Assembly: GCA_037137375.1 (NCBI GenBank)
Contig: JBAXKJ010000010.1
Coordinates: 1 to 64,000 of the forward strand
Direction of reading: 5' to 3'
Origin: CAINVV01 sp037137375
GTDB lineage: Bacteria > Bacteroidota > Bacteroidia > Bacteroidales > Prolixibacteraceae
Length of the DNA stretch: 64,000 bases
The notes under the pieces were generated by a model that was given only the letters and a program-made list of their open reading frames with translations, was not told the DNA's origin and did not search any database. Below, one piece after another: positions 25,806 through 34,701 of this stretch. How positions within the stretch are numbered: the stretch's first letter is position 1; each line of letters opens with the position of its first letter. The position numbers were made by a program, and so were the translations under genes.

Positions 25806-28085
25806 ATGAAAGCTAGTTTTAGTAAGAAGAGCAGTAGTTTTTTCCTGGGACTAATCGTTCTGATTTTTGGGTTAGTCGACCGGGTTTCTGCACAAAAACA
25901 ACCGGTTGACTATGTAAATCCCTATATCGGAAACATCAGCCATCTGTTAGTTCCCACCTTCCCCACCATTCATCTGCCTAACAGTCTTTTGCGCGTTTAT
26001 CCTGATCGGGGTGATTTTACCGGCGAATTGTTGAGAGGTTTGCCCTTGATCATGACCAGCCATCGCGGAAGTTTTGCTTTTAATCTGAGCCCATTTCAGG
26101 GAGATGAAAAAGACATCAAACCGGTTGTTTTGTATAGCTATGATCAGGAAAAGCTCACTCCTTATTCTTATTCTGTTTACCTCGACGAGCAACAAACGGA
26201 AGTCAGGTTCGGCCTTTCACACCAGTCGGCTATCTATGAACTTGATTTCACAAAGGATCTTCCGGCCTACCTTATCCTGAATTCACGTGACGGTGCATTG
26301 AGATGGGACGGAGAAGCAGTTTCCGGATTTCAGACCATTGGTAAGAACACAAAGGTTTACCTTTACGTGAAGCCACAACAAACTCCTCAAAATATTTCTG
26401 TTTTGAAATCTGGTGTACTAACCAGCGAAAAGGAGGCTTCAGGAAGGGATGCATGTGTCGTCTTGAAATACAGTCAGGGTACCAGGTCGCTACGGCTGCG
26501 CTACGGCATTTCGTTTATTGATGAAGTCCAGGCCAGGAAAAATCTAGAGCGCGAAATTCAGAATTCCGATGTAAAAACCTTACAGCAGAATGGACGTTTG
26601 ATATGGAACGAAGCCCTTGGAAAAATTGAAGTTGCCGGAAGTACAGACAATAATAAAACGATATTTTATACTTCATTTTACCGCACTTTTGAGCGTCCGG
26701 TTTGCATTTCCGAAGATGGTCGCTATTACAGTGCTTATGATGCAACTGTTCATAACGACAACGGTACACCGTTTTTTACTGACGACTGGATCTGGGATGC
26801 CTACCGTGCCCACCACCCGCTTAGAATCCTGATTGATCCAAAAAAAGAAGAAAATATTCTGCATTCGTTTGTAGAGATGACAGGCCAGATGGAACATGCC
26901 TGGTGGCCAACTTTCCCTACCATCACTGGAGATAGTCGCAGCATGAATTCCAACCACGGCGTTGCTTCAGTGATTGATGCTTACCGGAAGGGATTGCGTG
27001 GCTTTGATCCTGAGAAAGCATACCAGGCCTGCAAAGGTGCAATCACTGAAAAAACACTTGCACCATGGTCTGCCAAACCAGCCGGAAAGCTCGACCAGTT
27101 TTACAAAGATCATGGATACCTTCCTGCCTTGAAAGTCGGCGAACAGGAAACCATCCCCGAAGTTCATTCGTTCGAACGCCGTCAGCCTGTTGCCGTGACA
27201 CTGGGTACTTCCTACGATGAGTGGTGCTTGTCTCAACTGGCAAAAGAGTTGGGCAAAACGGATGATTATAAATATTTTCTGAAATGTTCATATAACTACC
27301 GAAATCTGTTCAATCCGGGAACCGGTTTCTTTCATCCGAAAGATAGTGACGGTAAGTTTGTCGAGCCATTCGATTATGTCTTTTCAGGTGGCATGGGTGC
27401 CCGCCAGTATTATGACGAGAATAATGCCTGGGTTTATCGTTGGGATGTTCAGCATAATATTTCGGATTTAATCAAACTGATGGGTGGTAATCAAGCATTT
27501 GTTCATAACCTGGATGCAATGTTTTCGCAGCCATTAGGAAAATCTAAATTTGAGTTTTATTCACAGCTTCCCGACCACACTGGAAACGTTGGACAATTTT
27601 CGATGGCTAACGAACCTAGCTTGCATATTCCGTATTTATATAACTACGCGGGTCAACCCTGGAAAACACAAAAACGAATCAGAGGTCTGCTCAGCGAATG
27701 GTTCCGAGATGACCTGATGGGTGTTCCGGGAGACGAAGACGGCGGTGGAATGACCTCGTTCGTAGTTTTTTCGTACATGGGTTTCTATCCTGTAACTCCA
27801 GGATTTCCAGCGTATAATATAGGTAGTCCGATGTTTGAAAATTTAAAGGTTCATATGGGTAGCGGAAAGGTTTTCGAGATTGAGGCGAAAAATGCGTCCA
27901 ACGAGAACAAATACATTCAGTCGGCAGAATTGAACGGGCATAAATGGAACAAACCCTGGTTTAGTCACACCGATATTGCCGGCGGCGGGAAGCTGGTGCT
28001 AATTATGGGGCCGAAAGCAAACCTTTCATGGGGTAGTTCACCAACCGATGCTCCTCCGTCGGAAAGAGGTGGGGATAAAAATTAG
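25806..28085 (+). CDS. GH92 family alpha-mannosidase-like protein, exported
   Basis: The protein of about 759 residues has a signal peptide (about 1-29). It shows the GH92 framework: VDYVNPYIGN at the mature N-terminus (beta-sandwich domain), an (alpha/alpha)6 domain with TDDWIWDAYRAHHPL, and the late motif PGDEDGGGMTSFVVFSYMGF, which corresponds to the GH92 PGNDDGG region carrying the catalytic base and calcium ligands. GH92 enzymes are calcium-dependent inverting exo-alpha-mannosidases. The N-terminal segment LLVPTFPTIHLPNSLLRVYP differs from standard GH92 (HTFPGATRPFGMV-like), so this is a divergent branch whose specificity may differ. ATG 25806 gives the signal peptide; the longer reading frame from 25665 is rejected as start. 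Confidence 0.85.
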   Translation: MKASFSKKSSSFFLGLIVLIFGLVDRVSAQKQPVDYVNPYIGNISHLLVPTFPTIHLPNSLLRVYPDRGDFTGELLRGLPLIMTSHRGSFAFNLSPFQGDEKDIKPVVLYSYDQEKLTPYSYSVYLDEQQTEVRFGLSHQSAIYELDFTKDLPAYLILNSRDGALRWDGEAVSGFQTIGKNTKVYLYVKPQQTPQNISVLKSGVLTSEKEASGRDACVVLKYSQGTRSLRLRYGISFIDEVQARKNLEREIQNSDVKTLQQNGRLIWNEALGKIEVAGSTDNNKTIFYTSFYRTFERPVCISEDGRYYSAYDATVHNDNGTPFFTDDWIWDAYRAHHPLRILIDPKKEENILHSFVEMTGQMEHAWWPTFPTITGDSRSMNSNHGVASVIDAYRKGLRGFDPEKAYQACKGAITEKTLAPWSAKPAGKLDQFYKDHGYLPALKVGEQETIPEVHSFERRQPVAVTLGTSYDEWCLSQLAKELGKTDDYKYFLKCSYNYRNLFNPGTGFFHPKDSDGKFVEPFDYVFSGGMGARQYYDENNAWVYRWDVQHNISDLIKLMGGNQAFVHNLDAMFSQPLGKSKFEFYSQLPDHTGNVGQFSMANEPSLHIPYLYNYAGQPWKTQKRIRGLLSEWFRDDLMGVPGDEDGGGMTSFVVFSYMGFYPVTPGFPAYNIGSPMFENLKVHMGSGKVFEIEAKNASNENKYIQSAELNGHKWNKPWFSHTDIAGGGKLVLIMGPKANLSWGSSPTDAPPSERGGDKN

Positions 28086-28091
28086 ATTTCA

Positions 28092-29213
28092 ATGATGAAG
28101 ACAATTAAAAGTATTATCATCGGTTTTGTGATTGTGTTAATGGTTCTTCCTGAAATTCAGGCACAACCGACCACTCAAAAGCCAATTCGTATGGCCATTG
28201 CCGGAATGACCCACGGACACACTGCCTTTATTTTGGGCCGAAAGGACAAGGGGGATTTTCAATTGGTGGGAGTCTTTGAACCCAATACTGAGCTGGCAAA
28301 CAAGCTCTCGAAAAAATATGGATTTGATCCCAAACTGATATACAATGACTTGGGAAAGATGCTCGACAACGTTAAGCCAGAGGCAGTTGTGGCATTTGGT
28401 TCCATTTTCGAACACATGGCAGTTGTTGAAGCATGTGCTCCCAGAGGGATACATATAATGGTTGAAAAACCGCTGGCCACCAATGTCCAACATACTAAAA
28501 GGATGGTTGAACTGGCTGGTAAGTACCACATTCAATTGCTTACCGATTATGAAACATCCTGGTATCCTTCCACTGCAAAATCATTTCAACTTGTTAACGA
28601 CAGTAATTTCATTGGAAACATCAAGAAGGTTGTTATTCACGATGGACACCAGGGTCCGAAAGAAATTGGTTGCGACAAAGTCTTTTTAGACTGGCTGACA
28701 GATCCTGTTCAAAATGGAGGCGGTGCACTCATTGATTTCGGTTGTTACGGAGCTAATCTAATGACCTATCTGACGAAGGGAGAAGAGCCCATCTCGGTTA
28801 CTGCAGTCACCCAGCACTTTAAACCTGAGATTTACCCGAAAGTTGAGGACGAAGCGACCATTTTGGTTACTTATCCTAAGTCTCAATGCATTATTCAAGC
28901 CTCCTGGAACTGGCCTTTTAACAGAAAGGATATGGAAATATACGGCGAAACGGGATACATTTTGGCCGATAATAATAAAAACATGAGGCTAAGATGCAAA
29001 TCGATGAAAACTGAAAAGGCCGCAATTGTAACCTCACAGGATATTGCAGTTTATGAAGATCCGTTCTCCTATTTTGCTGACGTTTTAAGAGGAAATATTA
29101 AAATGACTAAATACGATCTCTACTCCCTGGAAAACAATGTGACGGTCGTCGAAATTTTATCGGCTGCCAGAGAGTCTGCCAAAACCGGGAAAACAATCAT
29201 GTTGAAAAAATGA
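28092..29213 (+). CDS. Exported Gfo/Idh/MocA family oxidoreductase
   Basis: The 373-residue protein has a signal peptide (about 1-25), a Rossmann domain starting RMAIAGMTHGHTAF and the family motif VEKPLATN, then the alpha/beta C-terminal domain with DFGCYGANLMTYL. Family members use NAD(P) to oxidise or reduce sugars; GH109-type relatives use bound NAD to hydrolyse alpha-N-acetylgalactosaminides. Export makes a firmly bound cofactor or glycosidase-like chemistry more likely than a free-NAD redox role. It is seven bases after GH92. ATG 28092 is followed at once by a second ATG. Confidence 0.85.
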   Translation: MMKTIKSIIIGFVIVLMVLPEIQAQPTTQKPIRMAIAGMTHGHTAFILGRKDKGDFQLVGVFEPNTELANKLSKKYGFDPKLIYNDLGKMLDNVKPEAVVAFGSIFEHMAVVEACAPRGIHIMVEKPLATNVQHTKRMVELAGKYHIQLLTDYETSWYPSTAKSFQLVNDSNFIGNIKKVVIHDGHQGPKEIGCDKVFLDWLTDPVQNGGGALIDFGCYGANLMTYLTKGEEPISVTAVTQHFKPEIYPKVEDEATILVTYPKSQCIIQASWNWPFNRKDMEIYGETGYILADNNKNMRLRCKSMKTEKAAIVTSQDIAVYEDPFSYFADVLRGNIKMTKYDLYSLENNVTVVEILSAARESAKTGKTIMLKK

Positions 29214-29380
29214 AAATACGAATAACACGGATCATGCGGATTCTTTTTGGGTAGATTGTGATTTTTATGGTTGGCATAGATGCACTGGCGCAAGAGATAA
29301 CCCCTCTAACTCCTGACTATTCGAAACTAAAAGCAATAGATAGAAATGGAAAAAATCAATCAACATCAGGTAGATATTAA
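29210..29380 (+). pseudogene. Remnant of an exported protein: signal peptide with internal stop
   Basis: An ATG overlapping the stop of the oxidoreductase (ATGA) starts a frame MKIRITRIMRILFG, stop (29252-29254), IVIFMVGIDALAQEITPLTP and so on to a stop at 29378-29380. Read through the stop codon it forms a full signal peptide with the cleavage site ALAQ followed by 29 residues. This looks like the beginning of an exported protein inactivated by a nonsense mutation and truncation. The parent family is not recognisable. The segment from ATG 29267 could still encode a 37-residue peptide. Confidence 0.5.
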
Positions 29381-29445
29381 ATGCTGCTTTGCTTCAGAAT
29401 ATTATTACTATACCTTTCGCGAAATTTCTAAACATCAATATTGAT

Positions 29446-31935
29446 ATGAAAAATATAATGAAATTTCTATCTTATTTAATTCTCATTCTGATCGGTTGTG
29501 AAACTGTGATGGCACAGGACGCCAACACATTGGTCCCGGCAAGCGTCCGTCCCCCTAAAGTAACTGCCAAGTGGGATGATCGGGCAAAGGTGTCCACCGG
29601 TGGTGAAAAACCTGAAGGTCATTATCTGTTGTGGTATCAAACTCCGGCCAAAGTTTGGGAAGAGGCTTTACCTCTGGGGAATGGCCGGCTGGGAGCCATG
29701 GTATTCGGTGGGGTTGCCGACGAAAGGATTCAATTGAATGAAAGTACACTTTGGGATGGTTATTCACTTGACGCCAGTAATCCGGAATCGCTGAATGCAT
29801 TACCTGAAGTACGAAAACTACTCTTCGAAGGCAAAAACAACGAAGCGGTTAAACTGGCTGGATTAACTATGATGGGGCGTCCCAAGGGTGTCAAACCTTA
29901 CCAGTCGCTGGGCGAACTCTGGTTCGATACCCCGATAATGAATGCTACTAATTATGTAAGAAGCCTGGATTTGGCCACTGCGGTTGCCAGCACAAATTAC
30001 AATTCAGATGGAGTGACTTACTCGCGCGAAGCATTCGCTTCTCCGGTCGATGGTGTGATCGTTATTCATTTTACGGCCAGCAAAAAATCTCAGATTACTT
30101 TCGCACTCACACTGAAACGTCAGCAGGATGCCACCTGTGAAGCCAATCCAAATGATCCGAATTCGCTGATTATGACCGGTCGGTTACCCATCAAAGACAA
30201 AGATGGAAAACCGCGCGGAATCAGTTTTGCTGCATCGGTAAAAGCCATTTGCAAAGGTGGAAAAATTACCATAGGAAACGGAATAATGAATATTTCCGGA
30301 GCGGACGAAGTGATGTTATTAGTTGCCGGAGCTACCAATTATCCCGGAATGAAAAATATGTCGGCCGATATAAATTCCCTGAAAATTGATCCGGTAAAAA
30401 ATTGCAGTAAGCTAATTGCAAAAGCAGCGTCAAAAGACTTCGCGAAGCTCAAACTGGCTCACCTGAATGAACATCAGCGTCTTTTTACCCGTGTCGATCT
30501 TCACCTTGGACAGGTCGCTTCCGATATCATGGCTCTGCCCACCAATAAACGACTCGATCTTGCCAAAGCGTCCGGGAAAGCCGATCAGGGTTTAGTTGAA
30601 ACTTTTTTTCAGTATGGAAGATATTTACTGATTTGCAGTTCACGCCCGGGAGGTATGCCGGCCAACCTGCAGGGACTTTGGGCCTGGCAGATGAATCCGC
30701 CATGGAATGCCGATTTCCATACGAACATCAATCTACAGATGAACTACTGGCCTGCCGAAATCACTAACCTTTCCGAGATGCACCTTCCACTTTTCGACCT
30801 TTCGGATGCCCTTGTAAAACCAGGACAACACACAGCACAACTGCAGTACGGAGCAGGAGGATGGGTGGTTCATCACTTGACCGACGCCTGGGGATTTACT
30901 GCTCCGGCCGATGGTCCGCAGGGAATCTGGCCGATGGGATCTGCCTGGCTGGCACAACATCCATGGGAACATTACACCTACACCGGTGATAAAAAGTTTT
31001 TGAAGAATCGTGCTTACCCGTTGATGAAAGGCGCCGCGCGTTTTATCATGGATTTTCTGGTAGAAGCGCCTACCGGGACTGCATGTCCGGGGAAACTGGT
31101 TACCAATCCGTCGTATTCTCCTGAAAATGAATTCTATCTTCCGAACGGACAGAAATCTGTATTTACTTACGGAGCAACCATGGACCTTGAAATCATCCAT
31201 GATCTGCTGACTCATTGCATCGAAGCCTGTGAAATTTTAGGAACAGATGCCGCCTTCAGTGCCGAATGTAAAAAGACATTGGATCGCCTGGCGCCAATCC
31301 GCATCAGTTCAGCCACCGGACGTATCCTGGAATGGGCTGAAGATTATAAGGAAAATGATCCGCATCACCGTCATACTTCTCATTTGTTTGGCCTATATCC
31401 CGGAACCCAGATAACCACCCTGGGTACTCCGGAATTGGCAGAAGCTGCCCGTAAAACTTTGGTGGCTCGCGGCGACGATGGCACAGGCTGGGGACTGGCC
31501 TGGAAAATTAACATGTGGAACCGTCTGCAGGATGGGGATCATGCCTACAAGTTGTTGTCTGTACTTTTGACCACCAAGACCCTGCCGAACCTGTTTGACA
31601 ACCATCCACCCTTCCAGATTGACGGAAATTTTGGAGCTTCTGCTGCCATTGCCGAAATGCTTTTGCAGAGCCAGTCACGCAATAAGGATGGAGGATATGA
31701 AATTCAATTACTGCCTTCATTGCCATCAGCCCTATCCGAAGGATCAGTCACCGGATTATGTGCCCGCGGTGGTTTTGTGGTAGATCTGGCCTGGAAAAAC
31801 GGTAAAGTGACAGGAGTAAAAATCCTTTCGAAAAATGGCCAAAAGTTGAGTCTCCGGACCCTGACACACCAGTTCGAGTCGCAAACCAAATCAGGAGAAA
31901 TTATTCAGCTGGATGAGAATCTTATTAGAAAATAA
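29446..31935 (+). CDS. GH95 family alpha-L-fucosidase-like protein, exported
   Basis: The protein of about 829 residues has a signal peptide (about 1-23) followed by the GH95 pattern: LWYQTPAKVWEEALPLGNGR, LNESTLWDG, GGMPANLQGLWAWQMNPPWN and HTNINLQMNYWPAE. N427 and N429 match the two base-activating asparagines of Bifidobacterium AfcA. E560 in SPENEF is a candidate general acid, and D726 in QIDGNFG lies at another conserved position. GH95 enzymes are inverting alpha-1,2-L-fucosidases, with some alpha-L-galactosidases. Start ATG 29446 was chosen for the signal peptide rather than a TTG at 29389. Together with GH92 and the sulfatases it indicates a fucosylated substrate. Confidence 0.93.
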   Translation: MKNIMKFLSYLILILIGCETVMAQDANTLVPASVRPPKVTAKWDDRAKVSTGGEKPEGHYLLWYQTPAKVWEEALPLGNGRLGAMVFGGVADERIQLNESTLWDGYSLDASNPESLNALPEVRKLLFEGKNNEAVKLAGLTMMGRPKGVKPYQSLGELWFDTPIMNATNYVRSLDLATAVASTNYNSDGVTYSREAFASPVDGVIVIHFTASKKSQITFALTLKRQQDATCEANPNDPNSLIMTGRLPIKDKDGKPRGISFAASVKAICKGGKITIGNGIMNISGADEVMLLVAGATNYPGMKNMSADINSLKIDPVKNCSKLIAKAASKDFAKLKLAHLNEHQRLFTRVDLHLGQVASDIMALPTNKRLDLAKASGKADQGLVETFFQYGRYLLICSSRPGGMPANLQGLWAWQMNPPWNADFHTNINLQMNYWPAEITNLSEMHLPLFDLSDALVKPGQHTAQLQYGAGGWVVHHLTDAWGFTAPADGPQGIWPMGSAWLAQHPWEHYTYTGDKKFLKNRAYPLMKGAARFIMDFLVEAPTGTACPGKLVTNPSYSPENEFYLPNGQKSVFTYGATMDLEIIHDLLTHCIEACEILGTDAAFSAECKKTLDRLAPIRISSATGRILEWAEDYKENDPHHRHTSHLFGLYPGTQITTLGTPELAEAARKTLVARGDDGTGWGLAWKINMWNRLQDGDHAYKLLSVLLTTKTLPNLFDNHPPFQIDGNFGASAAIAEMLLQSQSRNKDGGYEIQLLPSLPSALSEGSVTGLCARGGFVVDLAWKNGKVTGVKILSKNGQKLSLRTLTHQFESQTKSGEIIQLDENLIRK

Positions 31936-31949
31936 GGGATAAGTTAACC

Positions 31950-33038
31950 ATGAAAACAGCACTGTTTTTCATCTTCTTTTTCAGCATGATTATTCATGCA
32001 TCTGTTGCGCAAAAAAGCAGTTTTATTGTGCTGGGCGATCTGCATTATGATTTATTACAAGATCATGATATGGTGTGGCTTGGCCAAAAACCAGATGATC
32101 TTCGGCAGGTGACTGAAGAATATACAAAATACACCGGGGAGAACTGGAAGGATTTTATGGCAATTCTCAAAAATAGAGTAGTGTCAAAAGATTCAAAGGT
32201 CAAAGCGATTGTTCAACTTGGAGATTTGTCGGAAGGTTTGGCAGGCTCTGAAGTAAAGGCACAACAAATGGCTTCCAACGCAATGCGGGCAATAGAAGAA
32301 ATCAAGATGCCGGTTCCATGGATCATTGCCAAGGGAAATCATGATATTACAGGCCCCGGAGCGGTAAAAGCGTTTGAGGAATTTTATATTCCTATGTTAA
32401 AAAAACAAACTGGTAACCCGGAAATCAAAAGTGCGAACTACACTTATCGCTACCAAAATGTTCAGATAACCTGCATTGATCCATGGGACAAAGAAACAGA
32501 CATAATAGCTTTTCTTGAGCATGAACTTGCCGGATCGGCAGCCAAATTTAAATTTGTCGTCATACACGAGCCTGTTATTCCAGTGACGGAAAGGTGCTGG
32601 CATATTTTACGAAACGAACCGTTAAAAAGGGAAAAACTCCTTGAAGTAATTGCCAGGAATAATGCGGTTGTTTTGTGTGGTCATCTTCATAGGTACTCGG
32701 TCGTACGCCGCGATACAAAGTACGGACCCATTGTGCAGGTCATGGTTATCAGTGTCATTAAGGACAGAAACTACCAAAAACCAAAAAAGGTTATAACAGC
32801 ATATGGACCTTCCCTGGCAGAAAATGTTCCTGGCTGGCAGCCGGAAACCCTTGACGTCAGGAAAGCCATGTTAGCCGAAGAAGCAAAATATGTGACCTAT
32901 TACAAACAAACCGATTTGCCTGGATATGCCGTTATCAATATTGATGAAAAAAAAGAAAACATAAAACTTGAATACTATGCAGCTTTTGCAGAAAATCCAT
33001 ACGACAGGGTTGATTTAACAAAGTTGATGAAGCCTTAA
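31950..33038 (+). CDS. Exported metallophosphoesterase family protein
   Basis: This 362-residue calcineurin-like phosphoesterase has a signal peptide (about 1-20) and the metal-binding motifs in order: LGDLHYD, QLGDLSEG, KGNHD, IHEP and CGHLHRYS. These bind a two-metal centre used to cleave phosphate mono- or diesters. It sits 14 bases after GH95 and 35 before a sulfatase. In the PUL it may remove phosphate from phosphorylated glycans such as mannose-phosphates, or recover phosphate; neither is shown by the sequence. Confidence 0.85.
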   Translation: MKTALFFIFFFSMIIHASVAQKSSFIVLGDLHYDLLQDHDMVWLGQKPDDLRQVTEEYTKYTGENWKDFMAILKNRVVSKDSKVKAIVQLGDLSEGLAGSEVKAQQMASNAMRAIEEIKMPVPWIIAKGNHDITGPGAVKAFEEFYIPMLKKQTGNPEIKSANYTYRYQNVQITCIDPWDKETDIIAFLEHELAGSAAKFKFVVIHEPVIPVTERCWHILRNEPLKREKLLEVIARNNAVVLCGHLHRYSVVRRDTKYGPIVQVMVISVIKDRNYQKPKKVITAYGPSLAENVPGWQPETLDVRKAMLAEEAKYVTYYKQTDLPGYAVINIDEKKENIKLEYYAAFAENPYDRVDLTKLMKP

Positions 33039-33073
33039 AACCTGATATTTTATTAAGCATAATTTGTGAAAAT

Positions 33074-34672
33074 ATGATTTTACAAGGAGCATTGAAAGGA
33101 ATAATACTCATTGAGACACTGCTTCTGACGACTGTTGGTTTTTCATTTGGACAAAAAAAGAAACCCAATGTCCTCATTCTTTTCTCGGACCAGCACAATA
33201 AAAAAGTGATGGGCTTCGAAGGTCACCCAGATGTAATCACACCTAATCTGGATAAACTGGCAAAAGAATCAGTGGTGTTTGATAGGGCTTATTGTACAAC
33301 AGGTATCTGTGCTCCTTCAAGGTCGTCTCTAATGTCAGGTTTGTATTCGCGCACCCTCGGTTTGATTTCCAATGGAGAAAACACGGAGGTAATGAATGAG
33401 GTCGTTTCGTTGGCAACAATTTTTAAACTAAACAACTACAACACCTTTGCTTTCGGTAAAAGACATACATCGCAGGCTGTAGATAGTGGATGGGATGTTC
33501 AGAGAAGCCATTTGTGCAATGAAACGCCAGGAAACAGCTATACGGAGTGGGTTGAGAAATTGGGTTATGGAAAAGAATTTGCCCAAGACTGGTCTGCTGA
33601 ATTTGGGAAAGGTTCTCCATGCTCATCCTATGGAAAAGAGAAACTTCCAACTGCTGACCTTGGAACCCGGATTTCGGCGTTGCCCGAGAACATGACCATG
33701 GGGGCGTTTACTACTCAGCTAACTGTACAGATGATTAAAGACCAGGCCAAAAGTGATAAACCATTCTTCTGCTGGGCAACATTTTATAATCCCCATCAAC
33801 CATATACCCCACAGAAAAAATTCATGGATAGGTATGATGTATCAGCATGGGGGAAGGGAAGGATTAATGGTAGTTCAATCAGAAAACCTGCAAGCCTTTA
33901 TGAACCAAAAGAGAATATTCCCCCAATGATGCAATCGATTCGCGATGGAGCCAATAAAGTTTGGAATGTTGATAAAGCCTACGCTGACGAACAACTCTGG
34001 CGGAATTATATCGGAGCCTACTATGCACTGGTAACCGAAGTGGATCATCAGGTTGGTGAAATACTGAAAGCCTTGGATGAAACAGGTCAGGCAAATGAGA
34101 CGATAGTAATATACACTTCAGATCACGGCGATTTTGTTGGTAACCATGGAATGGTGGAAAAGGCGGCAGCCGGACAAAATGTTTACGAGGATATTCTAAA
34201 TATTCCTTTAATCATCCGGTATCCCGGGAACAAACAGAAAGGTAAACGGTCTGCTGAACTGGTAAGTTTAGTGGATATCTATCCTACGCTGGTCGATTTG
34301 CTCGGATTGAAAATGCCAAAATTGAAATATCCACTTCAGGGACAATCATTTGTAAAAACACTGACAAAAGGGGCGCCAATGAAGCGGGAATATTTCGTAT
34401 CGGAAAGCTGGTTTCAGGCAACTGTGATTACCAAGGATTATAAATTGGGGATCATGATTGACCCCACTGATCACCAAAGAAAATTTGACTTCAGGTCGTT
34501 TGGTGATCAGTTTTTCATCCGAAAATTGGATTCACTGGAAACTAAAAATCAAATCAACAACAATTCTTATAGGTCTGAAATAGAAAAGCTTAGAGGCTAT
34601 TATCAGGATTTTGCATCCAAGATACCGGACATAGGAAAACAGGAAGTAATGAGCAAGTCAGCAAAAAAATAA
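33074..34672 (+). CDS. S1 family sulfatase (Cys-type formylglycine)
   Basis: The 532-residue type I sulfatase has a signal peptide (about 1-26), metal ligands in LFSDQHN, and the formylglycine motif C79-A-P-S-R followed by SSLMSG. A second metal-site motif YTSDHGDFVGNHG lies near 350. C79 must be oxidised to formylglycine by a maturase (FGE or anSME) encoded elsewhere. The enzyme removes sulfate esters from carbohydrate. The subfamily, and so the position and sugar, cannot be read from the sequence. Confidence 0.93.
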   Translation: MILQGALKGIILIETLLLTTVGFSFGQKKKPNVLILFSDQHNKKVMGFEGHPDVITPNLDKLAKESVVFDRAYCTTGICAPSRSSLMSGLYSRTLGLISNGENTEVMNEVVSLATIFKLNNYNTFAFGKRHTSQAVDSGWDVQRSHLCNETPGNSYTEWVEKLGYGKEFAQDWSAEFGKGSPCSSYGKEKLPTADLGTRISALPENMTMGAFTTQLTVQMIKDQAKSDKPFFCWATFYNPHQPYTPQKKFMDRYDVSAWGKGRINGSSIRKPASLYEPKENIPPMMQSIRDGANKVWNVDKAYADEQLWRNYIGAYYALVTEVDHQVGEILKALDETGQANETIVIYTSDHGDFVGNHGMVEKAAAGQNVYEDILNIPLIIRYPGNKQKGKRSAELVSLVDIYPTLVDLLGLKMPKLKYPLQGQSFVKTLTKGAPMKREYFVSESWFQATVITKDYKLGIMIDPTDHQRKFDFRSFGDQFFIRKLDSLETKNQINNNSYRSEIEKLRGYYQDFASKIPDIGKQEVMSKSAKK

Positions 34673-34701
34673 AAATAACGAACTAAATAATTGATATAAA
34701 T

